The notes: generated by a model from the letters alone, not told the origin. 64,000 nt of DNA from Rotaria macrura (GCA_900239685.1 OENT01000728.1:1-64000), one strand, 5' to 3'. Shown: positions 13,360-25,593, numbered from the stretch's first letter. A program made the numbers and translations.

Positions 13360-13462
13360 CTAGAGGTAGCCATCGGCTTTTGGGGCATGAATGATGAAGT
13401 TGCGACGCTTAGTGTCAATGTCAGCAATCATGACAGTGCTCTCATTTGGTTGGAGGGTACCA
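13360..13462 (-). pseudogene. Remnant terminal exon, unknown (nitrilase-like?)
   Basis: On the minus strand an acceptor (TTTTTGTAAAG) precedes 34 codons ending in TAG at 13362-13360. The peptide contains GTLQPNESTVMIADIDTK followed by RRNFIIHAPKADGYL, which has a clear coding character and weakly recalls the C-terminal strand of carbon-nitrogen hydrolases (IADID motif). Upstream exons on this strand would have to cross the oppositely oriented gene at 13593-14303, and none was found. It is most likely a relic or the last exon of a gene disrupted by rearrangement. The family suggestion is tentative. Confidence 0.4.
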
Positions 13463-13592
13463 CTTTACAAAAATTGATATCGGTTAATAATTAGAAGACA
13501 TGCCAAACAACTGGGACTATTTTCACTACAATTATGTTGCTTTTAGATTGTTTTGTACCTAATATTCTAGTGGTTTCTTCCAAAAAGAAAAC

Positions 13593-14303
13593 ATGACCAG
13601 CTACAACAGTGTTATCATCTTCTTGGTTACTTTCCTGTTTGTTAACGGTGCAGAAGCAGAGACGGATATCTGTTGCATGCCAAGAGGCCATCGTGTAAGT
13701 GTACGCGACTCGTCGGTCTCTTTAAGTAACTGTACACCAAGTGGTTGTACCACAAGCAACATCATCATGTCATACATACACTATCCAGATTTAGATAATT
13801 ACCGATATCGTATCGACTTTAGCGCAGAGCCTTATGGTACTGGACCATTCTTTGAGGGAACCACTCTTGGTTTTATCACTGATAAGACATCTCTTCTCGG
13901 CTTTGAACTTACGTACGATGCTAAACAGTGTACCTGCAAGAGAACCACCAAACCGTCTGGTATCTATCATATTACTTGTGTCACAGATGCACTGCAATTT
14001 ATTGATAACATTGGCATTGGTGTAGGATTCCAAGCTCAGCTGTATCGATCCAACAACACCAAGACTGCTGGTTTGAATACCATCCAAGCTACCCATAATT
14101 TTATTGCTCAAAATTTTTCCGACGAATCAAGCAATGTTCCATTGTGTGCGTTAGTACATGAGGATATTGTTAATCGTGAAACTGTGACTAGTACTGGTCA
14201 ACTGGTTGCGCTTTCTACTCGCACCATTGAAATATATAACTTTACCCCTCACGCAAGTGATAGTGATTATGTTATTCCTGCTTACTGTCCCAAATCATGC
14301 TAA
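13593..14303 (+). CDS. Secreted ependymin-related protein
   Basis: A single exon encodes 236 residues. A signal peptide is evident (SVIIFLVTFLFVNGAEAE, about residues 6-23). The mature part starts with a Cys pair (DICCMPRG) and has further cysteines in NCTPSGCTTS, QCTCKRTT, HITCV, VPLCALV and the final PAYCPKSC, so several disulfides are likely. The pattern of an initial CC-P, a beta-rich middle that includes LGFITDKTSLLGFELTYD, and the ending IEIYNFTPHASDSDYVIPAYC-like block matches ependymin-related secreted glycoproteins, a family that binds hydrophobic ligands. Several Asn-x-Ser/Thr sites are visible. AATAAA at 14303-14308 overlaps the TAA stop, giving a very short 3' end. The gene itself is secure; the family is probable. 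Confidence 0.75.
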   Translation: MTSYNSVIIFLVTFLFVNGAEAETDICCMPRGHRVSVRDSSVSLSNCTPSGCTTSNIIMSYIHYPDLDNYRYRIDFSAEPYGTGPFFEGTTLGFITDKTSLLGFELTYDAKQCTCKRTTKPSGIYHITCVTDALQFIDNIGIGVGFQAQLYRSNNTKTAGLNTIQATHNFIAQNFSDESSNVPLCALVHEDIVNRETVTSTGQLVALSTRTIEIYNFTPHASDSDYVIPAYCPKSC

Positions 14304-17300
14304 ATAAATAAATCCAATATGCAAAGATTCTTCACTGTTTAAACTGTCACGTTTTACATGGAAAAACGAAGCACAGATGGGCATTAGATGAAAAAATGAA
14401 GGAAAGTTATTAATAGTTTCAACAATGTATAATATACTTTAGCTCATGGCCAATTACATGAAGTGGAAGGTTTAGTTTCAGTTGCTTGAACTCGTAAGGA
14501 GCTTAGTCGAAAACAATGAATACTATTCAGTGATTGGAGAGGAAAACATTGTATTCTCTCATAGGGGATAGAAAGAGATACATTTAACCTGGTGGAATTC
14601 ATTCGGATTCCATTTTAATCTCTTTGTCGCAAAGAAAAATTCCTAGTATCGAACAGTACGACTGCTGTTTCTATTTAAATTCAAATATTTAGAAAGGAAA
14701 AAAAGTTAGAAGAACTGTATAACACAATGAAATCAAAACAACTCAACTTTCTGCTGTTGCCGAATTGATGGCCGATATAGCTAAAGACATGACGGTGGTT
14801 AATCAAGCATCCTAGATGAAATACGATCTGAACAGATACTTGGATGTTCCGTCATGTAATCGGATGGAGAATACGATGGAAGATATCAATCAGATTCTTT
14901 CTACCATCCAGCTTTACTATCACTTCAAAATTCTCTTTATATTTTCATTGACAATGCAATCTATTGATTTAATGAGGATATGAAATGATCATTTTCTTGT
15001 CATTTCAAACACAAACGAGGATGGGTTTGATCACGCGTGTCTTAGTGGAGTTGAGTGCTAATTTGATCTGAACTACGGTTGTTTGTGTGGTTACGAGTGT
15101 CGCTATGAAATCGTTGGTAACTCACATGCACACACCAGTCCTATATTCAGCAATCGATGTCATGTACACTTATACCAGAAGCGTTTTTTTCTCAAGTTGG
15201 AAATAATCTACAAAAAGACAAGATCGAGTTTTGTAATATCTGAACGATGAATCTTTTTGCTGCGCGTATGATATATACGCTTAATGAAAAAACTCTTTTC
15301 TGAATACGAAGCTCTTTATTTCAAGGATGTGGACGCCCAGTATTGCAAAAACTTTAATTCTTACCTAACAACACTCAAACGAACACTCATGCCTACATCC
15401 AAACCTACACCCTAGCACACAATATCAATCAATAGCGGAAAAAAAACAAAAAAAAATAGAAAAGATATTAAAAACTTGTTTTAATTTAAAAAGAAAGCTG
15501 CTTACTATTCGATTTACATCAATATATCAAAATTTATTGTGATTTAAGAAAAATATATATTTGTGCGATTAATTTAATATATTCGACATTTGGATGTGAT
15601 GTTTGGACATGTTAAAGATTTTTATCATGTTTATGTAAAAGCTATTTAGATTGTATTTTAAAACGAATTTCATAATTAAATGTCTATGCGTTCTTTTAAT
15701 TGTTTTAGTTTATCATTTTAAAGTCAATATGATAAAAAAAAGTCTCGATAATTTTAATTAAATTATCATTGTGATCTGAGAGAAGTCTGTAAAAATGCTC
15801 CACATGTACGAAATATGCATGCGTATTGTTTTTTTTCTTTTTCTGTTATTTCGTATCCAGGCTTTTTGTTACAATGAAATATATTGCTTAAAATTAAAAT
15901 AAATGTGAATTAAATGTATTCTAAATTGTGATATTCGTTTATTTGTTACACTTCTATTAAATGGAAAATGCATTGATAATTTATTGTTGCAAACTATATC
16001 TTGACACTTAACATTTTCAAGCAGAAAATGAACTAAGTAGAAAAAATCTGCATGAAACACTTACAACATCTATGTAATACACACATTCTTTTGCCCTTTG
16101 AATGATAACACTATGACTATGCTGAAAATTATTTGCAATCAGGGAAAATAGAGGAGTCCATCAAACAAAAAATACAAAGGTTAAATGTTCCATGTAGTAA
16201 CAAAAATATATCAGGACTTCTATTCTGGACTGTTGACTTATGACTGGGGATGTGGATGTGGATGAAGATTGTTTCTCAGTTCACACCCCACCCATGCACA
16301 CTTAGCACTACATTCATAGTTTTTATTCGGGATAGATTTTTATCTGAAGACAACCACATTTTAATTATCTTCTTCATATATCCATTTATGAATATATCTT
16401 TTTATACCCGAGGAATCACTGAGGCATTAGTTTTTCTCTTCTCTTCTGTTTTAGTATTCTTTTTCCATTTCTATCCCAAATTCTCTATGCTTTTATAATG
16501 AAGTGTAGTATTGGTACGGATATGGGGCGATGTTAGAGACGTGCACCGCTCACATAGGAACGGATGGTGACGATCTGACTGAAACTATCACTCATTTTTT
16601 TTGACAGTGGTATCCTAATTGTACTAGCTGTTGACTCATTGTTTTCGAGATATGGTTTGTTTTGTGATCTTTTTTATTGTTCATTTGATAGATGTATAGA
16701 TTAAATTGTAATTAAGGTTGATTGAAAATTAGTTTTTTAAGAAATAGACTTAAATTAAAACTCAGTGAATTTGATGGTGACAAGCAAAGTACTTAAATTG
16801 GTGCCAGTTTAATTAGAAACTTAGTTAGAACAGGACGGAACATCTTAAAACTATACATAGAATCATGTGAAGTACGGTTGTTGGCATTGGTTATGTATCT
16901 ATTTTTCAACCATAGCATCTTGTATTTCACAAGTTAATCCCACAGGGATTTGACTAGCAGGGTTATACTTCGGCTCTCAGTCTTAGCTTTTACGAGGTTT
17001 ATTAATCGTTCTGAAGTTTTCGTATTTTTTTTGTTATTTTATTACCCCTGCGCACATGACATTATTTATGGCACAGATGTGTACATATGTAAAAAAGGAT
17101 GGAAAAAGAACACGACGTTGATGGCTGGGTGATTAATCATATATTTTTCAACCTGCTTCTTTTTTCTACGACTGTCATAACAAACTGAAGAAACAAGAAA
17201 ACGTAGGAAGTAAAGCATTGTAATTTGTGCAACAGCGCACCTATTTACTAAGGGCACTTGATTAATTGAAAACGTGTCATAGCCATTTATTTTGTATATT

Positions 17301-17314
17301 GAGAATCACTGAAA
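14304..17314. other. Gene-free stretch with telomere-like words
   Basis: No gene is supported. Telomere-like or related words occur around 15388-15420 (TCCAAACCTACACCCTAGCA) and 16245-16300. Homopolymer runs are frequent. A minus-strand open frame at 15869-16060 has no coding features. The promoter of the ART-TPR gene should lie at the right edge, but no motif is clear. Confidence 0.5.
16245..16300. repeat. Facing telomere-like words
   Basis: GGGGATGTGGATGTGGATG at 16246-16264 faces TTCACACCCCACCCATGCAC at 16280-16299 across a spacer of about 15 bases. The layout copies that of the perfect inverted repeat at 6466-6527, with point changes. Confidence 0.45.
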
Positions 17315-20300
17315 ATGGTTACTACGGCAGTTTCGGTTACATCTCCTACTTTGAAACGATCATATTTCGATAACCCTCATCGTTTTGAATTCGAAGACGG
17401 CAATGAATATCTTATAGCGTGGCTTTCTAGTGATGCTGATACCATAGTTTTAACACTCTTATTTCCCATATTAAATTTCGTCGTATTGTTGATTATTTGT
17501 TCTTGTTCACCGAAATAACAAAATGTGTCGATTTTATTAGACAAGTAAAAAATGAAAAGATATTTATTATAACAGAAGCATCACCTGCTACAGTTGAAGT
17601 TATTGATAAGACACACGATTACAGACAAATTTATTCCGTTTTTATCTACAAACAGAATATTAATAATGCTTACCAAATAGATGAAATGGTGTTAAGAAGA
17701 CACAAAAAGGTAAGTTCAAAACGTGGAGCTCAGATGAAATGTTTGAGAGCCTCGAGAAATTTTTATAGTGAGGGTCTGTTCCAAAATCTAAGCTTCTGAT
17801 GAAAAAAAAATTTTCAGTGAACTTTATCCCACATCTAAAACACTCGAGCTCACCTCATGTATTATCTATTCAAACATTTTTCGAACATCAGTTTTCGACA
17901 AATTTGAAAGAAATCTGATATCAAATGATTAACATCTATTACTAATAATCGATTGTTAAAAACCAGGTTTCAAGTGCATTTCATTTTCTAGTTGAAAGGT
18001 ATTTATGAAGATATGGAGAAGATTATTGTGGACTTGTCCAAACATCTACGGATGTTTAACCATCGTACGAATCCTGAATTACTTTTCGTATTCAAATCAA
18101 TCAAAGAGGAGCGAACGGTACAGAATCGATTAAATACAGAATGGTTTCATTACTTTCTACAAGTTGTAATAAACCTAAAGCCAATATCAACTTCGAAGGA
18201 AACTTTTGTTACTCAATGTAAAGTGTTTTACAAAGATAACACGACAGTATTAAAACAGATCGATGAATTTCAAGAATGGTATGAACCTAGGAATGCAATA
18301 CTTTGGTACACACGCGATAATTTTCTGTATAGATTACTTAACAAAGCTCTTCGTCAGAAAAATCGGTATTTAATCTGGTTAATGCATTTTTTTATTGTTG
18401 ATTTATATGAACAACTACGATTGGATTGCCTCGTACAGTCGAGACAGGGATGGATAACGGAAGTTTATCGTGGTCAGCTTATGACCAAAGAAGAACTAAA
18501 TTCCTTGAAATTTGCTTTACATTGCATGTTATCTGTTAATAGTTTTTTTTCTACCACAGCTAAGCGTGAGTTAGCATTGATTTTTTCAGGTGCAGGCGCT
18601 TCCGGTCATTTACTTGATGATGATATACAGCCGGTATTATTTCAAATTAACTGCAACGGATGCAACTTTGAACAGCAGACATTCGCAAATATTAAAGACA
18701 GAAGTATTAATGAAGATGAAGAAGAGGTGATGTTTGTACCTGGAACGATGTTTTCATTTGAAAAGCTGTTTTATGATGACACCGAAAAAGTGTGGATTGC
18801 AAATTTAAAAATTGATACATTACTAGCCGATCTGAATCTTGACTTAGATCGACGCATATTAAAGTTAGAGACACTATTAGAACAAAAGCTTATTGATACA
18901 AACAATGATGTTAAGAAGACAAAACTATCTGTCGATGATCAAATGACAATAAATGACGAAATAAAGAGTGATTTTCAGTTACTTTTGCATGAACTTTCCT
19001 CGTTTGATCGATACATGACATTATGTAAAATGAACCCGGACACATCTGATAGCGATACAAAATTTAAACTAAAGACATTGAAAACATTACGTGAACAAAA
19101 TATGGTTCCGGATGTAATTACGAATGATATGCGAATATGCATCTACGATTGTTTAGGTATGATGAATATTGGCAACCTTCAGGTGATGCGTGCACTTAAC
19201 TATTTCAGTATAGCCGAAACTATTGATTCGAACAAAATTAATAGGCTGGCTCGTAAGGTTAATATCGCTAGTGTACATAAAATGGATGGAGATTACATCA
19301 CAGCATGGCAATTATGCAAAGAAGTCTTAAACGAAATAGACCCCTCATCATGTGAAGACGATGTATTTGGCACCGTTGGTATAGCATCCTGTAGAGATGA
19401 AACTAAAATCATGAGCATCGAGACACTGTGCGAATACGAGAAGTTCACCGATTTCGTAGCTTCCAGTGATATCGAAGATTATGAAAATGAAATACGCTTT
19501 GCATACCTCGATATTGGGGATCATTACCAAGAAATCAATCAGTTTACTCTCGCAATAAAATGCTATCAGAAAGCTGTGCAAATACCTGTGGATGATCCAG
19601 ACTCCAACGCTGACTGCTACCGAAAATGTTCTGAAGTTTTCGAGAAACAAAACGATTTTAAGAGAGCAAGTGAATTTCGTAATAAAATGCATGTCGAATA
19701 TTGTAAGCAAGAAGATATGTATGCATCAACGTGTGAGGACGCTGCTGTTTCCTATGGACGACTGGGAACTTTATATTTTAAACAAAATAAGATTATTGAA
19801 GGTTTGCAATCGTTTCATAGATCATTCATTTATTGGTCGAAACAAGTTAATTGGATGAGACTCGAGATAGAAAAAGAACAACTGACGGCACACCAAGAAG
19901 ATCCGATATATGCACACTTAGCCGATGTTTATGAAGAACTGGCTATCGCTATCGCTGATAATGATGATTTTACGATTTTTTGTCTTGAAAGAGCGGTTGA
20001 GTTTCGTCTTATAGATTTGCATATTAGACTACGGACGAACAAAACAGAAGTTAGCTGTGACCCGAAAATCAGGAAGTATTACGATATGATTGCCGCTATA
20101 GCTCAGCGACAAGAACCACAAGATAAAAGTAAGTTAAATTGCAACAGCGATAGCACTTAGGGGTCTGGAGAGAGGTTCGAAGGAGAAACGTAAAAGAAAA
20201 GTTTTAACGGAGAAAGAAATAGTCAAGTTTCCAATTTAGCGAATTTAACGTGCAGGTGTGAAAATTGAGTGCTTATGATAGCGCCACAGATCAATGAAAC

Positions 20301-21198
20301 GAACAAAACTGAAATTTAGATACGTGTCGAACAATTTCTGGCACCTATTGTATGTATAAAAAAATATAAACTTGTCGAAAATAGAATTTAGACGGATAAC
20401 TGGTAGTCCATAGGAACATTAATGACTTGAATTTTCACAGGTCATATAAGACATGACTATTTTAACTGCAGTGTTGAATCATATAAGTAAAAGGAGTTGT
20501 TTGGGTTGTCACGAATGCGATGTTTTCTTTCTGGTGTCACTTTTTATAGTTCTCATTGGAGAGTCGCGTAAATAATATCGTCATAGTACGGCAGAACGGT
20601 GAAATAGACATCACTCTTAGTCTCACGAACACGCAAAAAATCATGTTCTCTCATTGGACGAAGCGATTTTCTGAGTCTGAGTAGCGTATTTCTTCAATAG
20701 TATGTTCTTCAAATCCTTGATAATTTCGCAATCCTTTAGATCATTATTGCCCTTAGAATTATCAGTTATGCTTATGAATCCAGTTTTTGGCAAGCTTTTA
20801 TTTAGTATAAAATTCACGTCTACATATTTTAATGCTGAGCTTGTAGCTTAAATTGAATTACAATTTCTGGAATCCTACGCTAAACAGCAAAACATTCGAA
20901 TTCGTTCTCTTTCACTTCGGAGTATTTCACCAACTAACCATGAATTGATTTGTGAAAATGGATCTTAGGAAACAGTGAAAAATAGACCATTGCCACAGTA
21001 ACGTAAACTCATTATTTACTAACAGAACTTTTTATCTTTTCCGAAGGAAACACATTGGACAAAACCAATTTAATTGATAGACTTCTGCCATCCGGCGTTC
21101 CATCCAACGAACGAATGAACGAGATAATTCAAGATACAATCACCAATATTCAAAATACCTTGGATGCAGCAGCGGTTCATGTCGATGAAGCACATTAA
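17315..21198 (+). CDS. ADP-ribosyltransferase with TPR repeats, frameshifted
   Basis: Three exons: 17315-17709, 17992-20128 and 21047-21198. The N-terminal part ends AWLSSDADT, then the frame must move by one base near 17443 to continue HSFNTLISHIKFRRIV and EITKCVDFIRQVKNEKIFII. Exon 2 carries the arginine-specific ADP-ribosyltransferase signature in order: VYRGQ (R at exon residue 160), SFFSTT (184-189) and the ExE-type DEEEVMFVPG (about 242-251). Such enzymes move ADP-ribose from NAD to protein. Residues about 390-690 of exon 2 form tetratricopeptide repeats (GDHYQEINQFTLAIKCYQKA, LGTLYFKQNKIIEGLQSFHR). The 918-bp last intron joins QDK-R-NTLDKTN in phase and adds 50 residues ending VDEAH; without splicing the frame stops at 20160. 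ART-TPR proteins form a large family in bdelloids. The frameshift could be a real lesion, a pseudogene mark or a sequence error. Confidence 0.82.
17710..17991 (+). other. Intron 1 of ART-TPR gene
   Basis: The 282-bp intron begins GTAAGT directly after CAC AAA AAG and ends TCATTTTCTAG before TTG AAA GGT. Both sides are in phase 0. A short in-frame reading into the intron would end at 17799, so retention would truncate the protein before the catalytic domain. Confidence 0.7.
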
Positions 21199-23119
21199 GA
21201 AAAAGAGTTCAGCTGATGAGCGTTAGCATTGTGCAACACAGGCAAAACTATGCGTTATTAAAATACTTCGTGTCATGTGAATTATATCCTATTTGAACAC
21301 GCTGTAAGAAAATGGCTCTTTTCACCGAAAACGAACATCTTGTTTCAGGCTCCATATACACTCAGTTTTAGTGTGAAGAGTTGAAAACCTGGCCGTGTTG
21401 CTATTCTAATTACCTTGATGCCTGCGGCAAAGATACAACTCGGCTTTTTTTACTTTTGTATTCTGTACCGACTTATTGTGTCATTTTGTCTAAATACATG
21501 AAATTTTTATGATACTTCAAAGTTTTTCGCCAGAGTGGAGCAGGGGAAAAGGTCAGAAAGATAACTAACTCACAGATTAGCTAAATAAACTTAGTCAAAT
21601 GACCCTTACAAATCGGACTCCTATTCATAGTTTTTACTGCATGTACAGAATGAAGTTAGGTGTGTTAAGTGTTGGAAAATATCTTCAGTTACCGAAAGAG
21701 TCTACAGTAATTGGAGGTGTGATTTTATCTAACAACCATTATCGCGATTTCGCCTATGCTGCAAGTCTCATCAAATGGTTTCAATAATAAATCTGTACAA
21801 GTATGATCCGAAGATCACAAAAAAAGACTTTTTAATCTATTTTCAATCGAGAAATGAGATTGGATTATAATCGTCATAATCCACACACTACACTCTCATC
21901 CAGACCCTCACTTTAAGATTTGTAGTTGGAATTAGATGACATTCATTTTCATCAGGAACTATCATCGACAGATCATTTCCGTGTGAATTAATACCAAAAG
22001 GTCATAACTAGTATATTTGATTAATCGTTGACGATGATAAATGCTCAGTTATGAATAAATATTCATTAAAAGTATAAAGAATGACATCGTGTAAACTCCA
22101 AGTTTTATTTTTACGTAATTCTTTACCATTCATTATGGATGGTAATAGCATTAATGTTGAATGATGATTATATACATCAATAATAATGACATGAGTATCT
22201 TATCCAGATTCATTTTCAGATAATTGTCCACGATTACGTTTAACTCATTCATTGAATCAATTTTTAAATTGACCTTGCGCATTATGTATAAATGAAAAAC
22301 TAGAAAAACAAAAGAGCTCACATAACAAAAAATTTGTAAACGCTTTGCCTAACGATTCCCATGAAAATAAATGGGAATAGATACGAAAGATATATTTTAA
22401 AAAGTTGTTGAAATTGTATAAACAATGGCGAAGATGATTCAGGTAAATGTGCTGCTTCTATTAGTAGCACCCACACCCTCGAAATCAGTTATTTGAATAA
22501 GTAAAACTTGTATAAATGATGGTATATTCGATTTGTAATCACCTAGGTGAACAAAAGGCGGGTAAAAGGAGTGGTCTTCTTTCTAGTCAAGTCGGTAAAT
22601 TTGGCCTACTCGTTATATTACTTGTTCATCGTTCAGGTCATTGAGCCATTAGATTGAGAGATCAAGTTAAAAATCTTTATAACGTTTCTTTGATACTTTA
22701 TAATACGATTTTACAATGAGGTTTTGTTCAAGCTTTCGTATGAGTAAAAGAAATATCGTTTTATAAATAGAAAATTATTTAGACAAAATTGAAAAAGTTT
22801 ATTCAACTTTTTCTTCTTTGTTTCTTTACAATATCTTTTAATTGTTTTCAATGATAGATAAGCTTAAGTATACGTAATAGAATGAAACTTAGCTAAAGAA
22901 TAGATATAAACGTTTTTCAACTGAAAATGAATCAAATAGCTTTGATATCATGATTAATTAAATCTTAAATTTCAAGTGTGTATGGTGTGGATTTGACTGG
23001 ATGTGGACAAGATTAAAAGGATGATCACAGATAGACTGAAGCATCAATAGCCACTCACATACTTATGCTCATACCCCACATTCTTGAAGCACTTCAACTG
23101 GACGACTAATAACTTAAGA
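21199..23119. other. Gene-free stretch with telomere-like words
   Basis: No gene is supported; a 62-codon frame at 21599-21787 lacks any recognisable feature. Telomere-like words lie at 21881-21909 (CCACACACTACACTCTCATC followed by CAGACCCTCACTTTAAG), 22467-22479 (GCACCCACACCCT) and 22983-23090. Confidence 0.5.
22983..23090. repeat. Decayed facing telomere-like words
   Basis: GTGTGGATTTGACTGGATGTGGAC at the left faces CCACTCACATACTTATG and CATACCCCACATTC at the right, with about 45 bases between. It is another degraded copy of the G-rich/C-rich facing arrangement seen at 6.1, 6.5 and 16.2 kb. Confidence 0.4.
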
Positions 23120-23830
23120 TCGTACGAGCTCATTTGGAACATATTTAGGCTTATCTTTGAGTAGCTCTAAAACTACAGCATCACTTCTGGTTTTCTCTGC
23201 CATGTCTCAATAGAAACAAATTCCTAAAATCAGCATCTGTCTTTTCACTCTCATCTATTGTTTCTCCTACGTTATGAGGACTACAGACTTGACGCTTTTA
23301 CATCCATCTATTGTTTCAACAATATCTATTTCATATGTGATACCTACTTCTGGTCGCCTCGTAGCCTACAATCCCCAGCTATCACAGAGCACAAAATTAT
23401 CGATGGTATAACCACTAATATTTATGATGTTCACTATAACTAGTCTGATGAATCGAATTCTCGATCAGGATCAATATGGTATAATCTTTCCAATTCTACT
23501 TCAACAAGCGTCGAAGCTCCAAGAATATGAATTGTGGTTGATTTACCTACTCCAGTTCTTCAAACGAGAAGAATAATCTCTTTCCTCTTTATCAGTCCGT
23601 CGGCTTCGTCAATTTTTTCAGAAAGTCGAAATAATGCCTACATATCTAATGAACCGATCATCTTTAACACCTTTTCCATGATGACAGTAGCGAATTTTCA
23701 ATGTCCATCTTTTACATTTCTCAACAATACCTGCATTTCATTTACGAAGTGTTCCACACTTTTTAGTTCTTCAATATTTCGGCGTGTGACTTCAACAATC
23801 TAAATTCTTTTTTCTATTTCACGTTCTATA
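23120..23830 (-). pseudogene. Decayed P-loop GTPase-like gene
   Basis: Minus-strand conceptual translation shows LSEKIDEADGLIKRKEIILL, a stop, then RTGVGKSTTIHILGAS (Walker A, about 23559-23515), then LERLYHIDPDREFDSSD and a stop. Further on LCDSWGL, a stop, and ATRRPEVGITYEIDIVETID with GCKSVKSV follow, where the D-x-W-G position corresponds to the Walker B/G3 region. The order and spacing fit a P-loop NTPase of a kind I believe is expanded in bdelloids. At least three stops and no continuous frame show that it is dead. An upstream segment (RRNIEELKSVEHFVNEMQVL, about 23800-23740) probably belongs to its helical N-terminal part. Confidence 0.6.
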
Positions 23831-24449
23831 TTATCAGCTGTCATAATATTGATCTAACGTAGTACAGAATTCCCGATCAATTTTATACCAATAGTAAATA
23901 TTAGACGAAGAAGACATTTCTCACAAGAAGGTATCAAAACAGATCATTCACTACAAAAGTTTATTCAATTTTCTGCATCTATTGCATCTTTATTCTGTTG
24001 CGAGCCATGACATTTTCATTCTTACTCGACATCTCATGCACTTTTATCAATGTAAACCCCTGTTTATATTAAAAAAATCTATAATAGAAGTGCAAATAAT
24101 ACAAAAAAAAATAAAAGTCAATGTCTGCTGACGTTCGGTTCCGGGTAGGACCATGGGGAATCGTGGAGTCTTCTACAAATGTAGAAATAATCCTAACAAA
24201 ATTTCTTTGTTGAAGCATGACACTATCTATCCTTCACGTGATGTCATTACTTCGTTATCACTGAGTTGCGGAGCAATAAAAATACAACCAAGAAATGGTT
24301 TGTTGTTAGTTGTCGATTATTCTTTCTACACAACAGTCTGTTTTACGTTCCGAGGGTAGGTGAAGAGAGATAAAGGAGTTACTTCATACGACTGTTTTTA
24401 TTTTTTCACGAAGGAATTATTCGAACACGGAAGAACGTTGGACAAGTCC

Positions 24450-25591
24450 ATGAGTGTTGTGATGTGGAAATTGTTGGTACATTTAATAACATTCCCATGT
24501 TTATTCATGTTGATGTTTCTCTTCATATATCAATACATCAATGAAAATTATAAAGAAAGAACGTACCTCAACGGTCCATGTAAAATATTGGCATCAGGTG
24601 TACAAGAAAGAAAATGTACACGCTCTTCAGGAATGGGTAAATCGTGTAAGTTCCCTTCAACCGGGCTGTATTCATTCATTCGCGAATCTAATCTGATATT
24701 CTCATAAATTCAAAGAACTATTGTTTTGCACAATTTGAATTTGAATTATATTGGAGCAGTGTTGGAAAATATTAAAATCGTACAGTATGCATAATTAAGG
24801 ATTAAAGGAACCTTTCATTTTCTTCTTGTGCGTCAATCTAGAGAATTCGACCAGTTGCTCAAATTCATTTATATATATATGTACAAATGTTCATATTTGT
24901 CGGTCGAAGAGTTTTCGGAAAGAAAACTCATAGCTTTGAAAAATTATTATTGGACTTTTATTTTTTTCATATAAATCTAGGCTAGAAATTTTTGGCATTT
25001 CTCTCGTGACTTTTTCATGAAAAATTCAAAAAATTAATTCAAAAAACAATACAAATGTAAATATTCTTGATGAATTCATCGATATACTTTAAAAACCTGT
25101 AGAAAAAAAAAACTTTTTCTTCATTTTTAAATAATAATCGCATTACCGAAACAAGAAAACTGATAACCATTCGGAAATCTATTGTTCTTCAGTTTCCATG
25201 CAAACCTATACATGTTATCAAGAATATGCGACTGTTGAATACAGTACACCGAAACGGTCTAATCAAAGAGGTACAATAAATTCGTTGCGCCATGAAATTA
25301 GAACGTATCCACTGACTCCGGTATGTTTAAAAAAATATGGGTTGATCTTTGTACTAAATATTGATTGTATTGTTTATTTTCTAGATTGGTACAGTTTTTG
25401 GTTGCTATTACAGTCCCACATCTGATGGGATGGTACAAGCAGAAAAGCCAAATTCAACGTTAGACGCCATTTTAATGATAATCGTTATCATTTTCATTAT
25501 TTTAAATGTGTTTTGTTGCTTATGTTGTGCCCCATGTACGATAACTAAAAGGAAGAATCATTATAGTAAATGTCAGACACAAGTTGTATGA
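24450..25591 (+). CDS. Two-TM protein resembling BK-channel beta subunit
   Basis: Three exons, 24450-24645, 25193-25320 and 25385-25591, join in phase to give 176 residues. A short cytoplasmic start (MSVVMWK) leads into membrane segment 1 (about residues 8-28, LVHLITFPCLFMLMFLFIY). A loop of about 85 residues holds four cysteines (GPCKIL, RKCTRS, YTCYQEY, FGCYYSP). Membrane segment 2 follows (about 135-155, AILMIIVIIFIILNVFCCL), then a Cys-rich, basic tail (CCAPCTITKRKNHYSKC). Both ends inside with a disulfide-bearing loop is the plan of KCNMB subunits, which tune calcium-activated potassium channels, and YTCYQEY and FGCYYSP sit where KCNMB has YPC and FYCF. Similarity is slight, so this is a suggestion. 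Introns are 547 and 64 bp. AATAAA lies at 25594, three bases after TGA. The start Met is inferred. Confidence 0.65.
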
Positions 25592-25593
25592 CA

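Noticed and set aside
13791-14111. 106-codon minus-strand frame
   Set aside because: It is the antisense shadow of the ependymin-like gene.
19348-19710. 120-codon minus-strand frame
   Set aside because: It is the antisense shadow of the ART-TPR coding exon.
23534-23803. 89-codon plus-strand frame
   Set aside because: It is the antisense of the decayed P-loop gene, whose Walker motif is on the minus strand.
24153-24448. Possible extra 5' exon of the two-TM gene
   Set aside because: The frames here break at stops and no donor joins them in phase to the Met at 24450.
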